DNA of 64,000 bases from Symbioplanes lichenis (GTDB lineage: Bacteria > Actinomycetota > Actinomycetes > Mycobacteriales > Micromonosporaceae): the NCBI RefSeq assembly GCF_030709675.1, contig NZ_JAUZQD010000001.1, forward strand, positions 682,001 through 746,000, given 5' to 3'. Made by a program: the position numbers and the translations under genes. A model generated the notes under the pieces. The model did no database searches and was not told the DNA's origin. It worked only from the letters and a program-made list of their open reading frames with translations. Positions 39,108-47,794 of the stretch are shown here, in pieces (position 1 is the stretch's first letter; each line of letters begins with the position of its first letter).

Positions 39108-39897
39108 ACTGCTCGCGGCGCATCGCCGTGCCACAGCGGTGGCACGGCAGCCCCTCCCGCCCGTACGCGTCGAGGGACCGGTCGAAGTAGCCGGACTCCC
39201 CGTTGACGTTGACATAGAGCGCGTCGAAGCTCGTCCCGCCCGCCTTGATCGCCTCGCCCAGGATGTCGCGGACGTGCCCGAGCAGCCGCCGCACGACCGG
39301 CTTGCTCAGCGCGTCCGTCGGGCGGGCGCCGTGCAGCTGGACCCGCCACAGTGCCTCGTCGGCATAGATGTTGCCGACGCCCGAGATCAGCGTCTGGTCC
39401 AGCAGCGCGCGCTTGACCTCGGTGTGCTTGGCCCGCATCCGCTCGACGAACAGGTCGTCGTCGAAGAGCGGATCCATCGGGTCGCGGGCGATGTGCGCGA
39501 TCTCGTCCGGCAGCTCGGCGCCACCCTCCGACACGGACAGCCCGCCGAACGTGCGCTGGTCGACGAAGCGCAGCTCCGGCCCGTCGTCGGCGAAGGCGAA
39601 CCGGACCCGCAGGTGCTTCTCGTCCGGCGCCTCCGGCGGCTGCATGAGCAGCTGGCCGCTCATGCCGAGGTGCGCGATGACGGCGTCGCCCGAGTCGAGC
39701 GGCAGCCAGAGATATTTGCCCCGGCGCCGGGTGCCGGTGATCGTGCGTCCGGCGAGGACGGCGGCGAAGTGGGCGTCGCCGGGCAGGTGGCGGCGGATCG
39801 CCCGGGGGTGGTGCACCTCCACGGCCGCGACGCGACGGCCGGTGACCCACTTGTCCAGACCCATGCGGACGGTCTCGACCTCGGGAAGCTCAGGCAT
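39043..39897 (-). CDS. mutM: formamidopyrimidine-DNA glycosylase
   Basis: A 284-residue bifunctional base-excision repair enzyme (Fpg) that removes 8-oxoguanine and cleaves the strand. The N-terminus [10 protein letters not shown] gives the catalytic Pro2 and Glu3. [11 protein letters not shown] holds the conserved Lys near 61. The helix-two-turn-helix lies around [15 protein letters not shown], and the zinc finger is [13 protein letters not shown] to SCPRCQ at the C-terminus. Length is normal. Its last 22 codons overlap the end of the PelF-operon gene in the opposite direction. Confidence 0.96.
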   Translation of the reverse strand: MPELPEVETVRMGLDKWVTGRRVAAVEVHHPRAIRRHLPGDAHFAAVLAGRTITGTRRRGKYLWLPLDSGDAVIAHLGMSGQLLMQPPEAPDEKHLRVRFAFADDGPELRFVDQRTFGGLSVSEGGAELPDEIAHIARDPMDPLFDDDLFVERMRAKHTEVKRALLDQTLISGVGNIYADEALWRVQLHGARPTDALSKPVVRRLLGHVRDILGEAIKAGGTSFDALYVNVNGESGYFDRSLDAYGREGLPCHRCGTAMRREQFMNRSSYSCPRCQPRPRKSLR

Positions 39898-39907
39898 GTG
39901 CTCCTGC

Positions 39908-41080
39908 TCAGATCGTGTAGGGCCAGACTGCTACCAGATAGGCGCCGTACCAGAGGCCGAAGAGGGCCCACGCGCTGATCGCCAGGATCGCCACGCGGGG
40001 ACGCGCCCGGGCCGCGGCGGCCACGGCCGGCAGCAGCGTCAAGAGTACGGGCAGCAGCAGCCGCGGCTTGGAGTGGTAATAGCCGGCCTGGCCGTAGACG
40101 AGCACCATCGCCACGACCCCGTAGACGCCCAGCGGCAGCCACGGCCGGCCCGCCAGCGCCACTCCCGCCGCCACCAGCGCCGCGAGCAGGATCAAAGCCA
40201 CGCTCATCGGCACCCAGCCGTCGGCCACGGTCAGCGTGTCGGCCAGGAACGTCACCGTGCTGCGGCCGAGGTCGGTGGACGTACCCCAGCCGGCGGTCTG
40301 GATCTTGAACCACGCGTCCCACTCGCCGACCCGCCAGCCGACCCAGCCCAGATAGGCCGGGACGCCCGCAAGCGCGACCCCCGCCGCCAGCAGCGGAGGC
40401 GCCTTCCGCTCACCGGCGCGGACCGCCAGGTAGGCGGCGACGGCCAGGGCGACCGCGGCGGCGGCACCGGTCGGGCGGGTCAGCGCACAGCCGAGACCGA
40501 GCAGGCCGGCGGCCCACCACACCTTGCGGTGCGCGGCCACCAGCATGCCCGCCAGCAGGGCGAGGAAGAGACTTTCCGTGTACGCCATGGAGAGCACGAC
40601 GGACATCGGAGCCCCGCAGCAGATGCCGACCAGTGCCCAGCCGGCCCGGCGACTTTTGAACAGGCTCGTGCCCAGCAGGTGCAGGGCGACGGCAGCCCCG
40701 GCCGACGCGAGCCAGCTGACGGCGAGCGCCGAGCTGCCCGGGTTGAAGCCCAGCGCGGACAGGATCCGGATGAGCGTCGGGTAGAGCGGGAAGAAGGCCA
40801 GCTCATTGCCTTCCATGGCGCCCGTCGGTCCGTACGTGTAGCCGTCCGGATAGCCCTGCGCCGCCCGCAGGAACCAGCCGCCGTCCCAGATGAGCAGGTT
40901 GGCGCGCAGTCCCGTGGGCTCGGCCGTCGCCCGGTCGAGCCCGACGAGCAGGAGCAGCTGGACCACCCGGGTCAGCGCGAGGATGCCGACGGCGACGCCG
41001 GCTCCCCGCCAGCGGCCGGCGAGCTCCCAGAGACGGTCGGACGTGGTGGCCGTGGGGGCGTCGGCCGCCGTGGTGCTCAC
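39908..41080 (-). CDS. PIG-V-like integral membrane mannosyltransferase
   Basis: A 390-residue polytopic membrane protein with about ten helices. The first extracytoplasmic loop holds [14 protein letters not shown] (about 63-76), the WD-G-x-Y/W-type acidic motif of polyprenyl-phosphate-mannose-dependent GT-C enzymes of the PIG-V group. [16 protein letters not shown] (about 92-107) follows. The donor is presumably polyprenyl-phosphomannose and the acceptor a lipoglycan or protein; neither can be read from sequence. GTG at 41080 forms a GTGA overlap with the rnc stop, so it is co-translated with RNase III, and mutM follows 10 bp later. Confidence 0.8.
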   Translation of the reverse strand: MSTTAADAPTATTSDRLWELAGRWRGAGVAVGILALTRVVQLLLLVGLDRATAEPTGLRANLLIWDGGWFLRAAQGYPDGYTYGPTGAMEGNELAFFPLYPTLIRILSALGFNPGSSALAVSWLASAGAAVALHLLGTSLFKSRRAGWALVGICCGAPMSVVLSMAYTESLFLALLAGMLVAAHRKVWWAAGLLGLGCALTRPTGAAAAVALAVAAYLAVRAGERKAPPLLAAGVALAGVPAYLGWVGWRVGEWDAWFKIQTAGWGTSTDLGRSTVTFLADTLTVADGWVPMSVALILLAALVAAGVALAGRPWLPLGVYGVVAMVLVYGQAGYYHSKPRLLLPVLLTLLPAVAAAARARPRVAILAISAWALFGLWYGAYLVAVWPYTI

Positions 41081-41910
41081 CCCTCGGCTGCGCTTTCGGC
41101 TTTGTCGTCCTTGTTCGCGGTGTCGTGAACCGATCCGTTCGGGGAGTCGGCGTGGCCGCCACCGGCCACCGCGGGGGGCGGGGTCTCCGACTCGGCCCGC
41201 TCGGTGAGGGTGCGCCAGGCGGCCGCGGCGGCGCGCTGCTCGGCCTGCTTCTTGCTGCGGCCGTCGGAGCCGCCGTAGCGCTCGCCCGCGACGATCACCC
41301 AGGCGGTGAAGGTCTTGGCGTGGTCGGGCCCGGCGTCGTCGATCACGTAATCGGGCACGCCCAGGCCGAGCGCGGCCGTCAGCTCCTGCAGGCTGGTCTT
41401 CCAGTCGAGGGCGGCCCCGCGCCCGGCCGACTCCGCCATCAGCGGGTCGAACAGCCGGTGGATCACCTCGCCGGCCAGGTCCAGGCCGTGCTCGAGATAG
41501 ATCGCCCCGAGCAGCGCCTCCAGGGTGTCGGCCAGGATGCTCGCCTTGTCCCGGCCGCCGGTCGTCTCCTCGCCCTTGCCCAGCAGCAGGTGCGGGCCCA
41601 GCCCCTGCGGTCCGAGGGTCCGGGCGACGTCGGCGAGGGCGTGCATGTTCACGACGCTCGCGCGCAGCTTCGCCAGCTGGCCCTCGGGCAGATCAGGGTG
41701 GTTGTGGAAGAGCGCCGACGTGATGACCACGCCGAGCACCGAGTCGCCCAGGAACTCCAGGCGCTCGTTGGTGGGCAGGCCACCGTTCTCGTACGCGTAC
41801 GAGCGGTGGGTGAGGGCGCGCTCGAGCAGGCCGGGCTCGAGGGGGACGCCGAACGCCTCCTCGAGCGGCTCGGTCGAGGGGCGTACCCGCCGCTTGTCGT
41901 TACTGCTCAT
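41077..41910 (-). CDS. rnc: ribonuclease III
   Basis: A 277-residue double-strand-specific RNase for rRNA processing. The signature [12 protein letters not shown] lies at 49-60 and the second acidic motif in [15 protein letters not shown] (about 127-141). A dsRNA-binding domain follows at about 168-240 ([28 protein letters not shown]). The last 35 residues form an acidic, disordered extension longer than in most RNase III. ATG at 41910 overlaps the plsX stop by 11 bp and is preferred over upstream starts that lack similarity. Confidence 0.96.
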   Translation of the reverse strand: MSSNDKRRVRPSTEPLEEAFGVPLEPGLLERALTHRSYAYENGGLPTNERLEFLGDSVLGVVITSALFHNHPDLPEGQLAKLRASVVNMHALADVARTLGPQGLGPHLLLGKGEETTGGRDKASILADTLEALLGAIYLEHGLDLAGEVIHRLFDPLMAESAGRGAALDWKTSLQELTAALGLGVPDYVIDDAGPDHAKTFTAWVIVAGERYGGSDGRSKKQAEQRAAAAAWRTLTERAESETPPPAVAGGGHADSPNGSVHDTANKDDKAESAAEG

Positions 41911-43168
41911 GCACCACCTCTTGCACTTGTGCTTCTCCTTCGGTCCTGTCGACGGTCTCGATGTCTTTCGCGCCGCCGGTCGTGTCGCCGGCCGTTTCGC
42001 CGGGCGTTTCGCCGGGCATGTCGCCGGGCGTTTTACCGGGCTTGCGATCGGCGTCGTCCGGGCTCGCGGCCTTCGCGGGTGCTTCCGACGCTTCCTCGCG
42101 GACCAGGCTCGCGACCTTCTCGACCGTGCCGATGCGGTGGAGGGTCGCGGCGAGGGCGATGCCCGCGGCCATGTCCCGCCCGCTCGCGGCGCCGTGGCAC
42201 ACGACGACGAGCCCGCCGACGCCGAGCAGCACGGCGGCTCGGGGCGGGGGCTTGCGGGGCGGATCGGAGGGCGGGGGGCCGAGCGTCGCGTACGCGGTCT
42301 CGAGCCCCTTGAGCAGCACATTGCCGGCGAATCCGTCGGTCACCACGACGTCGGCGACCGCGCCGGTGACCACGTCGTTGCCCTCGACCAGCCCGGTGTA
42401 GCGGGCGCCGGCGGGCAGCTCGATCTCCTCGAAGAGCTCGGGGGCGGCCCGGCGCAGCCGATCGCCCTTGCCGGGCTCGGTGCCGATGGTGAGCAGGCCC
42501 ACGCGCGGGGCGGCGATGCCGTGCACGGCCTGCGCATAGGCGGCGCCCAGCCGGGCGTGGGTCGCGAGGGTGTGCTCGTCGGGATCGACGGAGGAGCCGA
42601 CGTCCAGCAGCACGATCCGGCCGGCAGCGCTGGGCAGCACCGCGGCGAGCGGGGGACGGCGGACGCCGATCAGGCGGCCGAGCGTGATGGCGGCCGAGGT
42701 GACCACGGCGCCGGTGTCGCCGGCGGAGACGACGGCGTCGGCGAGACCGGCCGCGACGGCGTTCACGGCCGCGCGGACCCCGGGCTCGGCGAACTGCCGG
42801 GCGCGGCCGACCGCGGGGGCGTGCGCCGAGCGTCCGGCGGCGTGTCCGTCGAGGTCGTCCGGGGCGGGCGCCACCGGCTGGACGCGCACGCGGGCGTGCT
42901 GCTCCGGCGGCAGGGCAGCGAGAACCAGCTCGGCGGCCTCGGGCGGGCCGACGAGCAACAACTGAAGGGCGGGGTCGGCCTGAGCGGCGCGCAGAGCGCC
43001 GTCAACCACGACGGCGGGAGCTTGGTCCCCGCCGAGGAGGTCGACGGCGATCCGCGCGGTGCCCGGGGCCCGGACGGTGCCGGCCTGGTGGCCGCCCTCC
43101 GCCGGGTCCGGGGCACCGGACGATCGCCGCGGCCCGGGCTCGACCCGCCCGCTGATCGGGCGCGTCAC
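41900..43168 (-). CDS. plsX: phosphate acyltransferase PlsX
   Basis: A 422-residue peripheral enzyme that makes acyl-phosphate from acyl-ACP for phospholipid synthesis. The PlsX core starts at about residue 38 with [20 protein letters not shown] and includes [20 protein letters not shown], a [11 protein letters not shown] region, [12 protein letters not shown] and [16 protein letters not shown]. The N-terminal 35 residues are a low-complexity lead and the true start could be later. The C-terminus carries an extra tail of about 70 residues with a 4-residue repeat (PGET/PGDM) encoded by a 12-bp repeat. It sits in the conserved order yceD-rpmF-plsX-rnc. Confidence 0.9.
   Translation of the reverse strand: MTRPISGRVEPGPRRSSGAPDPAEGGHQAGTVRAPGTARIAVDLLGGDQAPAVVVDGALRAAQADPALQLLLVGPPEAAELVLAALPPEQHARVRVQPVAPAPDDLDGHAAGRSAHAPAVGRARQFAEPGVRAAVNAVAAGLADAVVSAGDTGAVVTSAAITLGRLIGVRRPPLAAVLPSAAGRIVLLDVGSSVDPDEHTLATHARLGAAYAQAVHGIAAPRVGLLTIGTEPGKGDRLRRAAPELFEEIELPAGARYTGLVEGNDVVTGAVADVVVTDGFAGNVLLKGLETAYATLGPPPSDPPRKPPPRAAVLLGVGGLVVVCHGAASGRDMAAGIALAATLHRIGTVEKVASLVREEASEAPAKAASPDDADRKPGKTPGDMPGETPGETAGDTTGGAKDIETVDRTEGEAQVQEVVHEQ
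41981..42040 (-). repeat. 12-bp in-frame tandem repeat in plsX
   Basis: Five 12-bp units (41981-41992 through 42029-42040) encode a 4-residue PGET-like repeat in the C-terminal tail of PlsX. Two units are identical and the others differ by one to three bases. Confidence 0.85.
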
Positions 43169-43178
43169 TCCGCGAGGC

Positions 43179-43352
43179 TCAGACCTCGACGACCTGACGG
43201 CCGTTGTAGGTGCCGCAGACCCCGCACGCGGTGTGCGGCAGGTGCGGCGACTTGCACTGGGGGCACTCCACGGTCTGCACCGCGGTCGCCTTCCAGTTCG
43301 CCCGGCGGGACCGGGTGTTGCTGCGCGACATCTTGCGCTTGGGGACGGCCAC
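43179..43352 (-). CDS. rpmF: 50S ribosomal protein L32
   Basis: A 57-residue ribosomal protein. The start [20 protein letters not shown] is the L32 signature. The zinc ribbon is intact with CPQC (30-33) and CGVC (43-46), so this is the zinc-containing form. GTG at 43352 has GAGGAG upstream, 5 bp after the YceD gene; plsX begins 10 bp downstream. Confidence 0.97.
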   Translation of the reverse strand: MAVPKRKMSRSNTRSRRANWKATAVQTVECPQCKSPHLPHTACGVCGTYNGRQVVEV

Positions 43353-43357
43353 GGTAC

Positions 43358-43951
43358 CTACTCCTCAGAATGACGCTGGTCGAGCGGCGAAGCCGCCTCA
43401 GCTGACAGGTTGCGCAAAGCGGCCCACCTGGGGTCGACGTCCTCGTGACTGTGGTCGGCCGGGAGGTCGTCGAAGTGCACCCCGCAGTCGGGGCACAACC
43501 CTGGGCAGTCCGGCCGGCAGACCGGGTTGGTCGGCAGTGTCAGCACCACCGCGTCCCGCACCGCCGGCTCCAGGTCGATCAGGTCGCCCTGCATCCGGCC
43601 CACCTCGTCCTCGTCCGTCGTCTCCTCCGTGGTGCTCTCCGCATAGGCGTAGAGCTCCGCGATCGGGACGTCGAACGACTGCGCGATCTCGTTGAGGCAG
43701 CGCCCGCACTCACCCTGGAGTGAGCCGCGGACCCTGCCGCTGACGTAAACACCCTCGGACACCGACGTGAGGCTCAGATCGAGCTCGACGTCGGAGCCCT
43801 CGGGCACCGAGATCAACTCCAGGCCGAGGTCCGCCGGTGCCGGGATGACCCGCTTCAGGGCACGCGTCGCCCCAGGCTGGCGCGGGAGCTTCGTCGTGTC
43901 GACGACCAGCGGCATCCTGGGATCGAGGTGGTTCTGCGAAATCTTGGGCAT
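43358..43951 (-). CDS. YceD/DUF177 family protein
   Basis: A 197-residue YceD (DUF177) protein, linked to rRNA metabolism and nearly always encoded just before rpmF. A CGRCLNE motif (about 83-89) and the C-terminal pair of cysteines in [16 protein letters not shown] (about 142-157) resemble a metal-binding ribbon. The last strand region is acidic. The ATG at 43951 has a weak ribosome site; an ATG 12 codons later is an alternative start. It forms an operon with rpmF (5-bp gap). The 206-bp region upstream of it shows nothing notable. Confidence 0.88.
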   Translation of the reverse strand: MPKISQNHLDPRMPLVVDTTKLPRQPGATRALKRVIPAPADLGLELISVPEGSDVELDLSLTSVSEGVYVSGRVRGSLQGECGRCLNEIAQSFDVPIAELYAYAESTTEETTDEDEVGRMQGDLIDLEPAVRDAVVLTLPTNPVCRPDCPGLCPDCGVHFDDLPADHSHEDVDPRWAALRNLSAEAASPLDQRHSEE

Positions 43952-44157
43952 CGTGAACTCTCAGCCATGGGTAGGCCGACAGGAAAGGTTACCTGAGCAG
44001 CGGGGGTGACGTCGAATCGCCCCGGATGGCGGGCCGCACCCGGAGCGAGGGACCAAGACTACCGCGTCCCGCACCGGACAAATCACCCGTTCCGGCGCGG
44101 CGAGGTCAGCGCCACACCCCGGCCGGCACGGCCGTGCGAGAGGCGGGCCGGCGCCGC

Positions 44158-44655
44158 TCAGAAGGGCAGCGGGCGCTCGTTCTCCTCGCCCTGGAAGGTG
44201 CCGATCTCGCGCAGCGCGTGCATCTTGTCCCGGCCACGCTCTATCGACGCCAGCGCCCGGGTGAGGAACTGCTCGAAGTTGGCCAGCGCGGTGTCGACGT
44301 AGTCGTCGACCTCCTCGCGCAGCCGCTGCGCCTCGGACCGCGCCTCGGCGATGATCCGGGCACCCTCGTGCTCGGCCGAGACGGTGATCTCGTTGACCGA
44401 CACCAGCCGGGCGTGCTCGGTCTCGCCCTCGCTGACGATCCGGTCGGCCTCGCGCTTGCCGGCGTCGATGATCTTGTCCCGCTCCTCCAGCAGCGCGACC
44501 GCCCGGCGCAGGTCACCGGGCAGCTCCGAGCGCAGCTCGTCCAGGAGCGCGACCATCTCGGCCCGGTCGAACATGAAGTTGGTCCGGGACATCGGGACCG
44601 CCCTCGCCTGCTCCACCAAGGAGATGATCTCGTCGATGCGGTCGAGCGGATCCAC
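44158..44655 (-). CDS. SepIVA-like DivIVA-family cell-division protein
   Basis: A 165-residue, mostly helical protein. A membrane/lipid-interacting N-terminal part (DPLDRIDEIISLVEQARAVP then MSRTNFMFDRAEMVALLDEL) is followed by a long coiled coil (LLEERDKIIDAGKREADRIV through about residue 135). The sequence and its place next to yceD-rpmF-rnc match Rv2927c/SepIVA of M. tuberculosis, a DivIVA-like septation factor. The GTG at 44655 has AGGAG-TGAGG. The function is assigned by homology and synteny; it has not been tested in this family outside mycobacteria as far as I know. Confidence 0.8.
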   Translation of the reverse strand: MDPLDRIDEIISLVEQARAVPMSRTNFMFDRAEMVALLDELRSELPGDLRRAVALLEERDKIIDAGKREADRIVSEGETEHARLVSVNEITVSAEHEGARIIAEARSEAQRLREEVDDYVDTALANFEQFLTRALASIERGRDKMHALREIGTFQGEENERPLPF

Positions 44656-44745
44656 GGCGCCTCACTCCTGTCAGCTGCCACTCACGGTGAGTGGTCCGAT
44701 CACGGTAATGCCGAACCGGGCAACCGGACGGCGAAGGCCACGCCG

Positions 44746-45225
44746 TCAGTTTTGCCGCAGTCTCGTCACGAGCCGCTCCCGGACGAAGTCGGGCACGTAG
44801 GACGACGCGTCGCCGCCCCACTTGACGACGTCCTTCACCAGGCTGGACGAGAGGAACGAATAAAGCGGGTTCGTCGGCATGAACAGCGTCTCCACGCCGG
44901 AGAGCCCGATGTTCATCTGCGCCATCTGCAATTCGTAGTCGAAGTCGCTCACCGCGCGCAGACCCTTGATCACCACGGCCGCCCCTTGGGCCCGGCAGAA
45001 GTCCACCAGCAGGCCATGGAAGGACTCGACCCGCACGTTCGGGTACGGGGCCGAGGCCTCGCGGAGCATCTCGATGCGCTCCTCGATGGTGAACAGGCCG
45101 GTCTTGGAGTGGTTGATCAGGACGCCGACGATGACCTCGTCGAAGAGCCGGCTCGCGCGCCCGACGATGTCGAGGTGCCCGTTGGTGACCGGATCGAAGG
45201 AACCGGGACAGACCGCACGTCTCAT
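44746..45225 (-). CDS. coaD: phosphopantetheine adenylyltransferase
   Basis: A 159-residue hexameric enzyme for the fourth step of coenzyme A synthesis. CPGSFDPVTNGHLDIV (6-21) carries the T/HxGH nucleotidyltransferase motif, and ISSS/T-type binding is seen in FLSSSLVKDV. GLRAVSDFDYELQMA is the typical phosphopantetheine site. ATG at 45225 overlaps the rsmD stop as ATGA and is preferred to an ATG six codons upstream. Confidence 0.97.
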   Translation of the reverse strand: MRRAVCPGSFDPVTNGHLDIVGRASRLFDEVIVGVLINHSKTGLFTIEERIEMLREASAPYPNVRVESFHGLLVDFCRAQGAAVVIKGLRAVSDFDYELQMAQMNIGLSGVETLFMPTNPLYSFLSSSLVKDVVKWGGDASSYVPDFVRERLVTRLRQN

Positions 45226-45797
45226 GATCGGCGACCGTACCAAAGAGTGGTCTCGCCGTACTTCCGGCTGCGGTCGGCTGTGAGACCGTCCACCCAGCTC
45301 AATGGCTCACCCTTGACCGACGTGCGGGACGATCGCTCGAAGGTCACCACCGCGTCGTCCGCCAGCCACCCGTGGGCCACGAGGCTCAGCTGCACCTCCT
45401 CGACCTCGTCGTCGCCGACCGCGTACGGCGGATCGGCGAAGACGACGTCGTAGGGCCCGCCCTCCGGGGGCGCCGCGAGCAGCGTGAGCACCTTGCCGGT
45501 GACCAGGCGTGCGGCGTTGCCGGCGCGGAGCGCGACGATGTTGTCCCGGATGGCCCGGGCCGCCTTGGCGTCGGACTCGACGAGCAGCGCATGAGCCGCC
45601 CCGCGGGACAGGGCCTCGAGCCCGATCGCCCCGGAGCCGGCATAGAGATCGGCGACCCGGGCACCGTCGAGATCGGTCATGGTGCCGAGGGCGCTGAAGT
45701 AGGCCTCCCGCACCCGGTCCGATGTGGGCCGGGTCTGCGCACCGGGCGGAGCGGCCAGCCGGCGGCCGCCGTGCGTCCCGGCGATGATGCGCGTCAT
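45222..45797 (-). CDS. rsmD: 16S rRNA (guanine-966 N2)-methyltransferase
   Basis: A 191-residue RNA methyltransferase. The start TRIIAGTHGGRRL is the family signature; SAM motif I is VADLYAGSGAIGLEAL (about 48-63) and the catalytic motif IV is FADPPYAV (about 118-125). It is coupled to coaD by a 4-bp overlap, the usual arrangement. No clear ribosome site precedes the ATG at 45797. Confidence 0.95.
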   Translation of the reverse strand: MTRIIAGTHGGRRLAAPPGAQTRPTSDRVREAYFSALGTMTDLDGARVADLYAGSGAIGLEALSRGAAHALLVESDAKAARAIRDNIVALRAGNAARLVTGKVLTLLAAPPEGGPYDVVFADPPYAVGDDEVEEVQLSLVAHGWLADDAVVTFERSSRTSVKGEPLSWVDGLTADRSRKYGETTLWYGRRS

Positions 45798-45982
45798 CGC
45801 GCCGTGGTGAGTTGTTCGGACAGCACGCTGCGACGCTACTTCACCACCCCCGGCGCCTCACCGGAGAGTGAACTTTTCCCTCCTCTTCGTGCCCCGAAAA
45901 CCACGTTGAGCAGCAGCACACAAGCGTTCCGTCCAACGAAGATCTCAAATACATAACAGTCAGCTCGGAGCCAGCTTCGGGG

Positions 45983-46011
45983 TTCAACGGATCGGCCCGG
46001 CTCGCTATGGT
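45983..46011 (+). promoter_or_regulatory. candidate promoter of the LPXTG-protein gene
   Basis: TTCAAC (45983-45988) and TATGGT (46006-46011) are separated by 17 bp, giving a start near 46018 and a leader of about 135 bp. This is the only supported element in the 355-bp gap 45798-46152. Confidence 0.5.
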
Positions 46012-46152
46012 CCCTGTGCCGCCGACGAAACGCTGTCGGTACGACGATGCGGGGAGGTATCGTCGCCGGCCCGCGCTGACAGCCCCCCTGTCGCGCGCCG
46101 GCATGCCGCCGACCCCGCGCCGTTCCCCTCGGTCCTCACCACAGGAGAAGGC

Positions 46153-47154
46153 GTGATCCTCCGCAATTCCCCCCTGCGCCGCACGGCTTCCATCGCCGCC
46201 GGCACCCTGCTCGGCCTGACGGGCGTGGCGTTCCTCGCCGGCCCCGCGAGCGCCCACCACACGACCCTCAAGCCCTCCGACGCGTGCGTGAACGAGGACG
46301 GCACCTGGCAGGTCACCTGGACCGCCTTCAACAGCCAGAACAACCTCGAGGCCAAGCTCACCGACGTCAAGCTGACCGAGGGCAGCACCATCACCGGCAT
46401 CCTCAAGGACGCCGTCGAGCCCAAGGCGCCGGGCTCGCTCGAGGGCGTCCAGCAGCTGCCGGCCTCCGCCCAGAAGGCCGAGCTGGCGATCACCGCGTTC
46501 TGGGACTACCAGGACCGCGAGGACGTCACCAAGGGCGACAGCGGCTCGGAGACCAAGCCGACCGAGAAGTGCGCGCCGGAGGAGGGCGCCCCGGTGCCGT
46601 CGGCGTCCGCCTCGGAGCCGGCCCCGGAGTCCCCGGCCCCGTCGGCTTCCACCCCGACCAAGCCGGCGCCGTCCCAGCCCGCCACCCCGACCACCAGCCC
46701 GTCGGCGTCGACCCCGGCCAGCTCCGAGCCGTCGGCGCCCGCCGAGGAGCCGGAGTTCGTCTACGAGGCCGACTGTGACTCGGTCACGCTGGGCATCACG
46801 GTGCCGAAGGACTGGCCCAAGGCCGTCAAGGTGACGTTCGAGACCAGCACCGGGGTCACCAAGACCATCACCGGCAAGGTCGGCGAAACGACCAAGGTGG
46901 AGCTCCCGGCCACCGACGGCATGGAGATCACCGCCACGCCCGAGGGCTACGAGGACGAGGCCGCCACCATCACGTACGAGCAGCCCGAGGACTGTGACAC
47001 CGCCGGCTCCGGCGGTGGCGACAGCGACGAGCCGACCCTGCCCCTCACGGGTGCGGCCGCCGGCAGCATCGCGGTCGGCGCGGTCGTCCTGCTCGGCGCG
47101 GGCATCGCGCTCTTCGTCGTGGCGCGTCGCCGCAAGGTGAAGTTCACCGCCTGA
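46153..47154 (+). CDS. LPXTG cell-wall-anchored surface protein
   Basis: A 333-residue secreted protein. A signal peptide covers about 1-34 (basic start, hydrophobic core, ASA cleavage). A beta-rich domain follows to about 140 with a Cys pair, then a Ser/Pro/Thr-rich stalk (about 147-198). A second domain has ADCDSVTLGITVPKDW. The sorting signal comes last: LPLTG near 298-302, a hydrophobic helix and RRRKVKFTA. Sortase should couple it to the wall. Ligand unknown. The GTG at 46153 has AGGAG, and a terminator lies 15 bp after the stop. Confidence 0.87.
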   Translation: MILRNSPLRRTASIAAGTLLGLTGVAFLAGPASAHHTTLKPSDACVNEDGTWQVTWTAFNSQNNLEAKLTDVKLTEGSTITGILKDAVEPKAPGSLEGVQQLPASAQKAELAITAFWDYQDREDVTKGDSGSETKPTEKCAPEEGAPVPSASASEPAPESPAPSASTPTKPAPSQPATPTTSPSASTPASSEPSAPAEEPEFVYEADCDSVTLGITVPKDWPKAVKVTFETSTGVTKTITGKVGETTKVELPATDGMEITATPEGYEDEAATITYEQPEDCDTAGSGGGDSDEPTLPLTGAAAGSIAVGAVVLLGAGIALFVVARRRKVKFTA

Positions 47155-47169
47155 CACACCACCTGAGAC

Positions 47170-47201
47170 GCGCGCCGGCTCGTTTGCGCCGGCGCGCTTT
47201 T
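47170..47201 (+). terminator. terminator of the LPXTG-protein gene
   Basis: A perfect 10-bp GC stem (47170-47179 with 47188-47197) is followed by TTTTC. The 3' arm and T-run are the start of the following 36-bp repeat. Confidence 0.88.
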
Positions 47202-47301
47202 CGTTGCCCGGCGCGCTTCGTTGCCCTGCGCGCTTTTCGTTGCCCGGCGCGCTTCGTTGCCCTGCGCGCTTTTCTTCGCCCCGCTCGCTTTTCGTCGCCC
47301 T
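47192..47301. repeat. 36-bp tandem repeat downstream of the terminator
   Basis: Two perfect 36-bp units (47192-47227, 47228-47263) are each built of two similar halves that start GCGCGCTT. Two diverged halves continue to about 47301. The rest of the gap to 47443 shows nothing. Confidence 0.88.
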
Positions 47302-47443
47302 GCTCGAGGGAAGCGGCGCGATTCTTCGATTCCACCCGAGCGTGAGGCAGGTGGACGCCGCTTGCCGCTTTCGCCGCGGGTCGGGGCGTCAGGCTGGTGG
47401 GCGTCGCCGCCGCTTTGCTGCGGCTCAGGGCGGGCGGTTGGAC

Positions 47444-47794
47444 TCAGGGCGTCAGGTTGGTGGGCGCCGTGAACGTGCCGTCCGGGCCGGGTTGCCAGTC
47501 GTGGACGGCGGCGACTGCGGCCACCGGGATCGGCGCGTAGAGGTGCGGGAACTGCGTGCCCGAGGGATCCGGCGGGTCGCCGTCCTCCCAGACCGGAGGG
47601 ACCGGCAACAGTTCCTCCCGTAGAACCAGCAGCACCAGGTCGGTGCGGCCCCGGGCCAGCAGGTTGGCGGGAACGGCCACCTGCTCCGGGGTGGACAGGT
47701 GGATGAAGCCCTGACTCTCCAGGGACTCCGCGCGGTAGGTGCCCGTCTCGGCGGCCCGTTCCCAGTCGGCCCGCGGGCAGAAGTGCAGGATCAA
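47444..47794 (-). CDS. DUF952 family protein
   Basis: A 116-residue DUF952 protein, a small enzyme-like fold related to glutathione S-transferase-like/ART-like domains of unknown function. The signature runs ILHFCPRADWERA, then YRAESLESQGFIHLSTPEQV, and LPHLY-type FPHLYAPIPV. The start is a TTG at 47794, supported by GGAGAAGGG directly upstream and by its TTGA overlap with the recG stop; no other start fits the family N-terminus. Normal length. Confidence 0.85.
   Translation of the reverse strand: MILHFCPRADWERAAETGTYRAESLESQGFIHLSTPEQVAVPANLLARGRTDLVLLVLREELLPVPPVWEDGDPPDPSGTQFPHLYAPIPVAAVAAVHDWQPGPDGTFTAPTNLTP

Noticed and set aside
47144-47335. A 63-residue Lys/Arg/Ala-rich frame on the minus strand over the 36-bp repeat
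   Set aside because: It is produced by the terminator-derived repeat, has no ribosome site, and its start lies in unrelated sequence.
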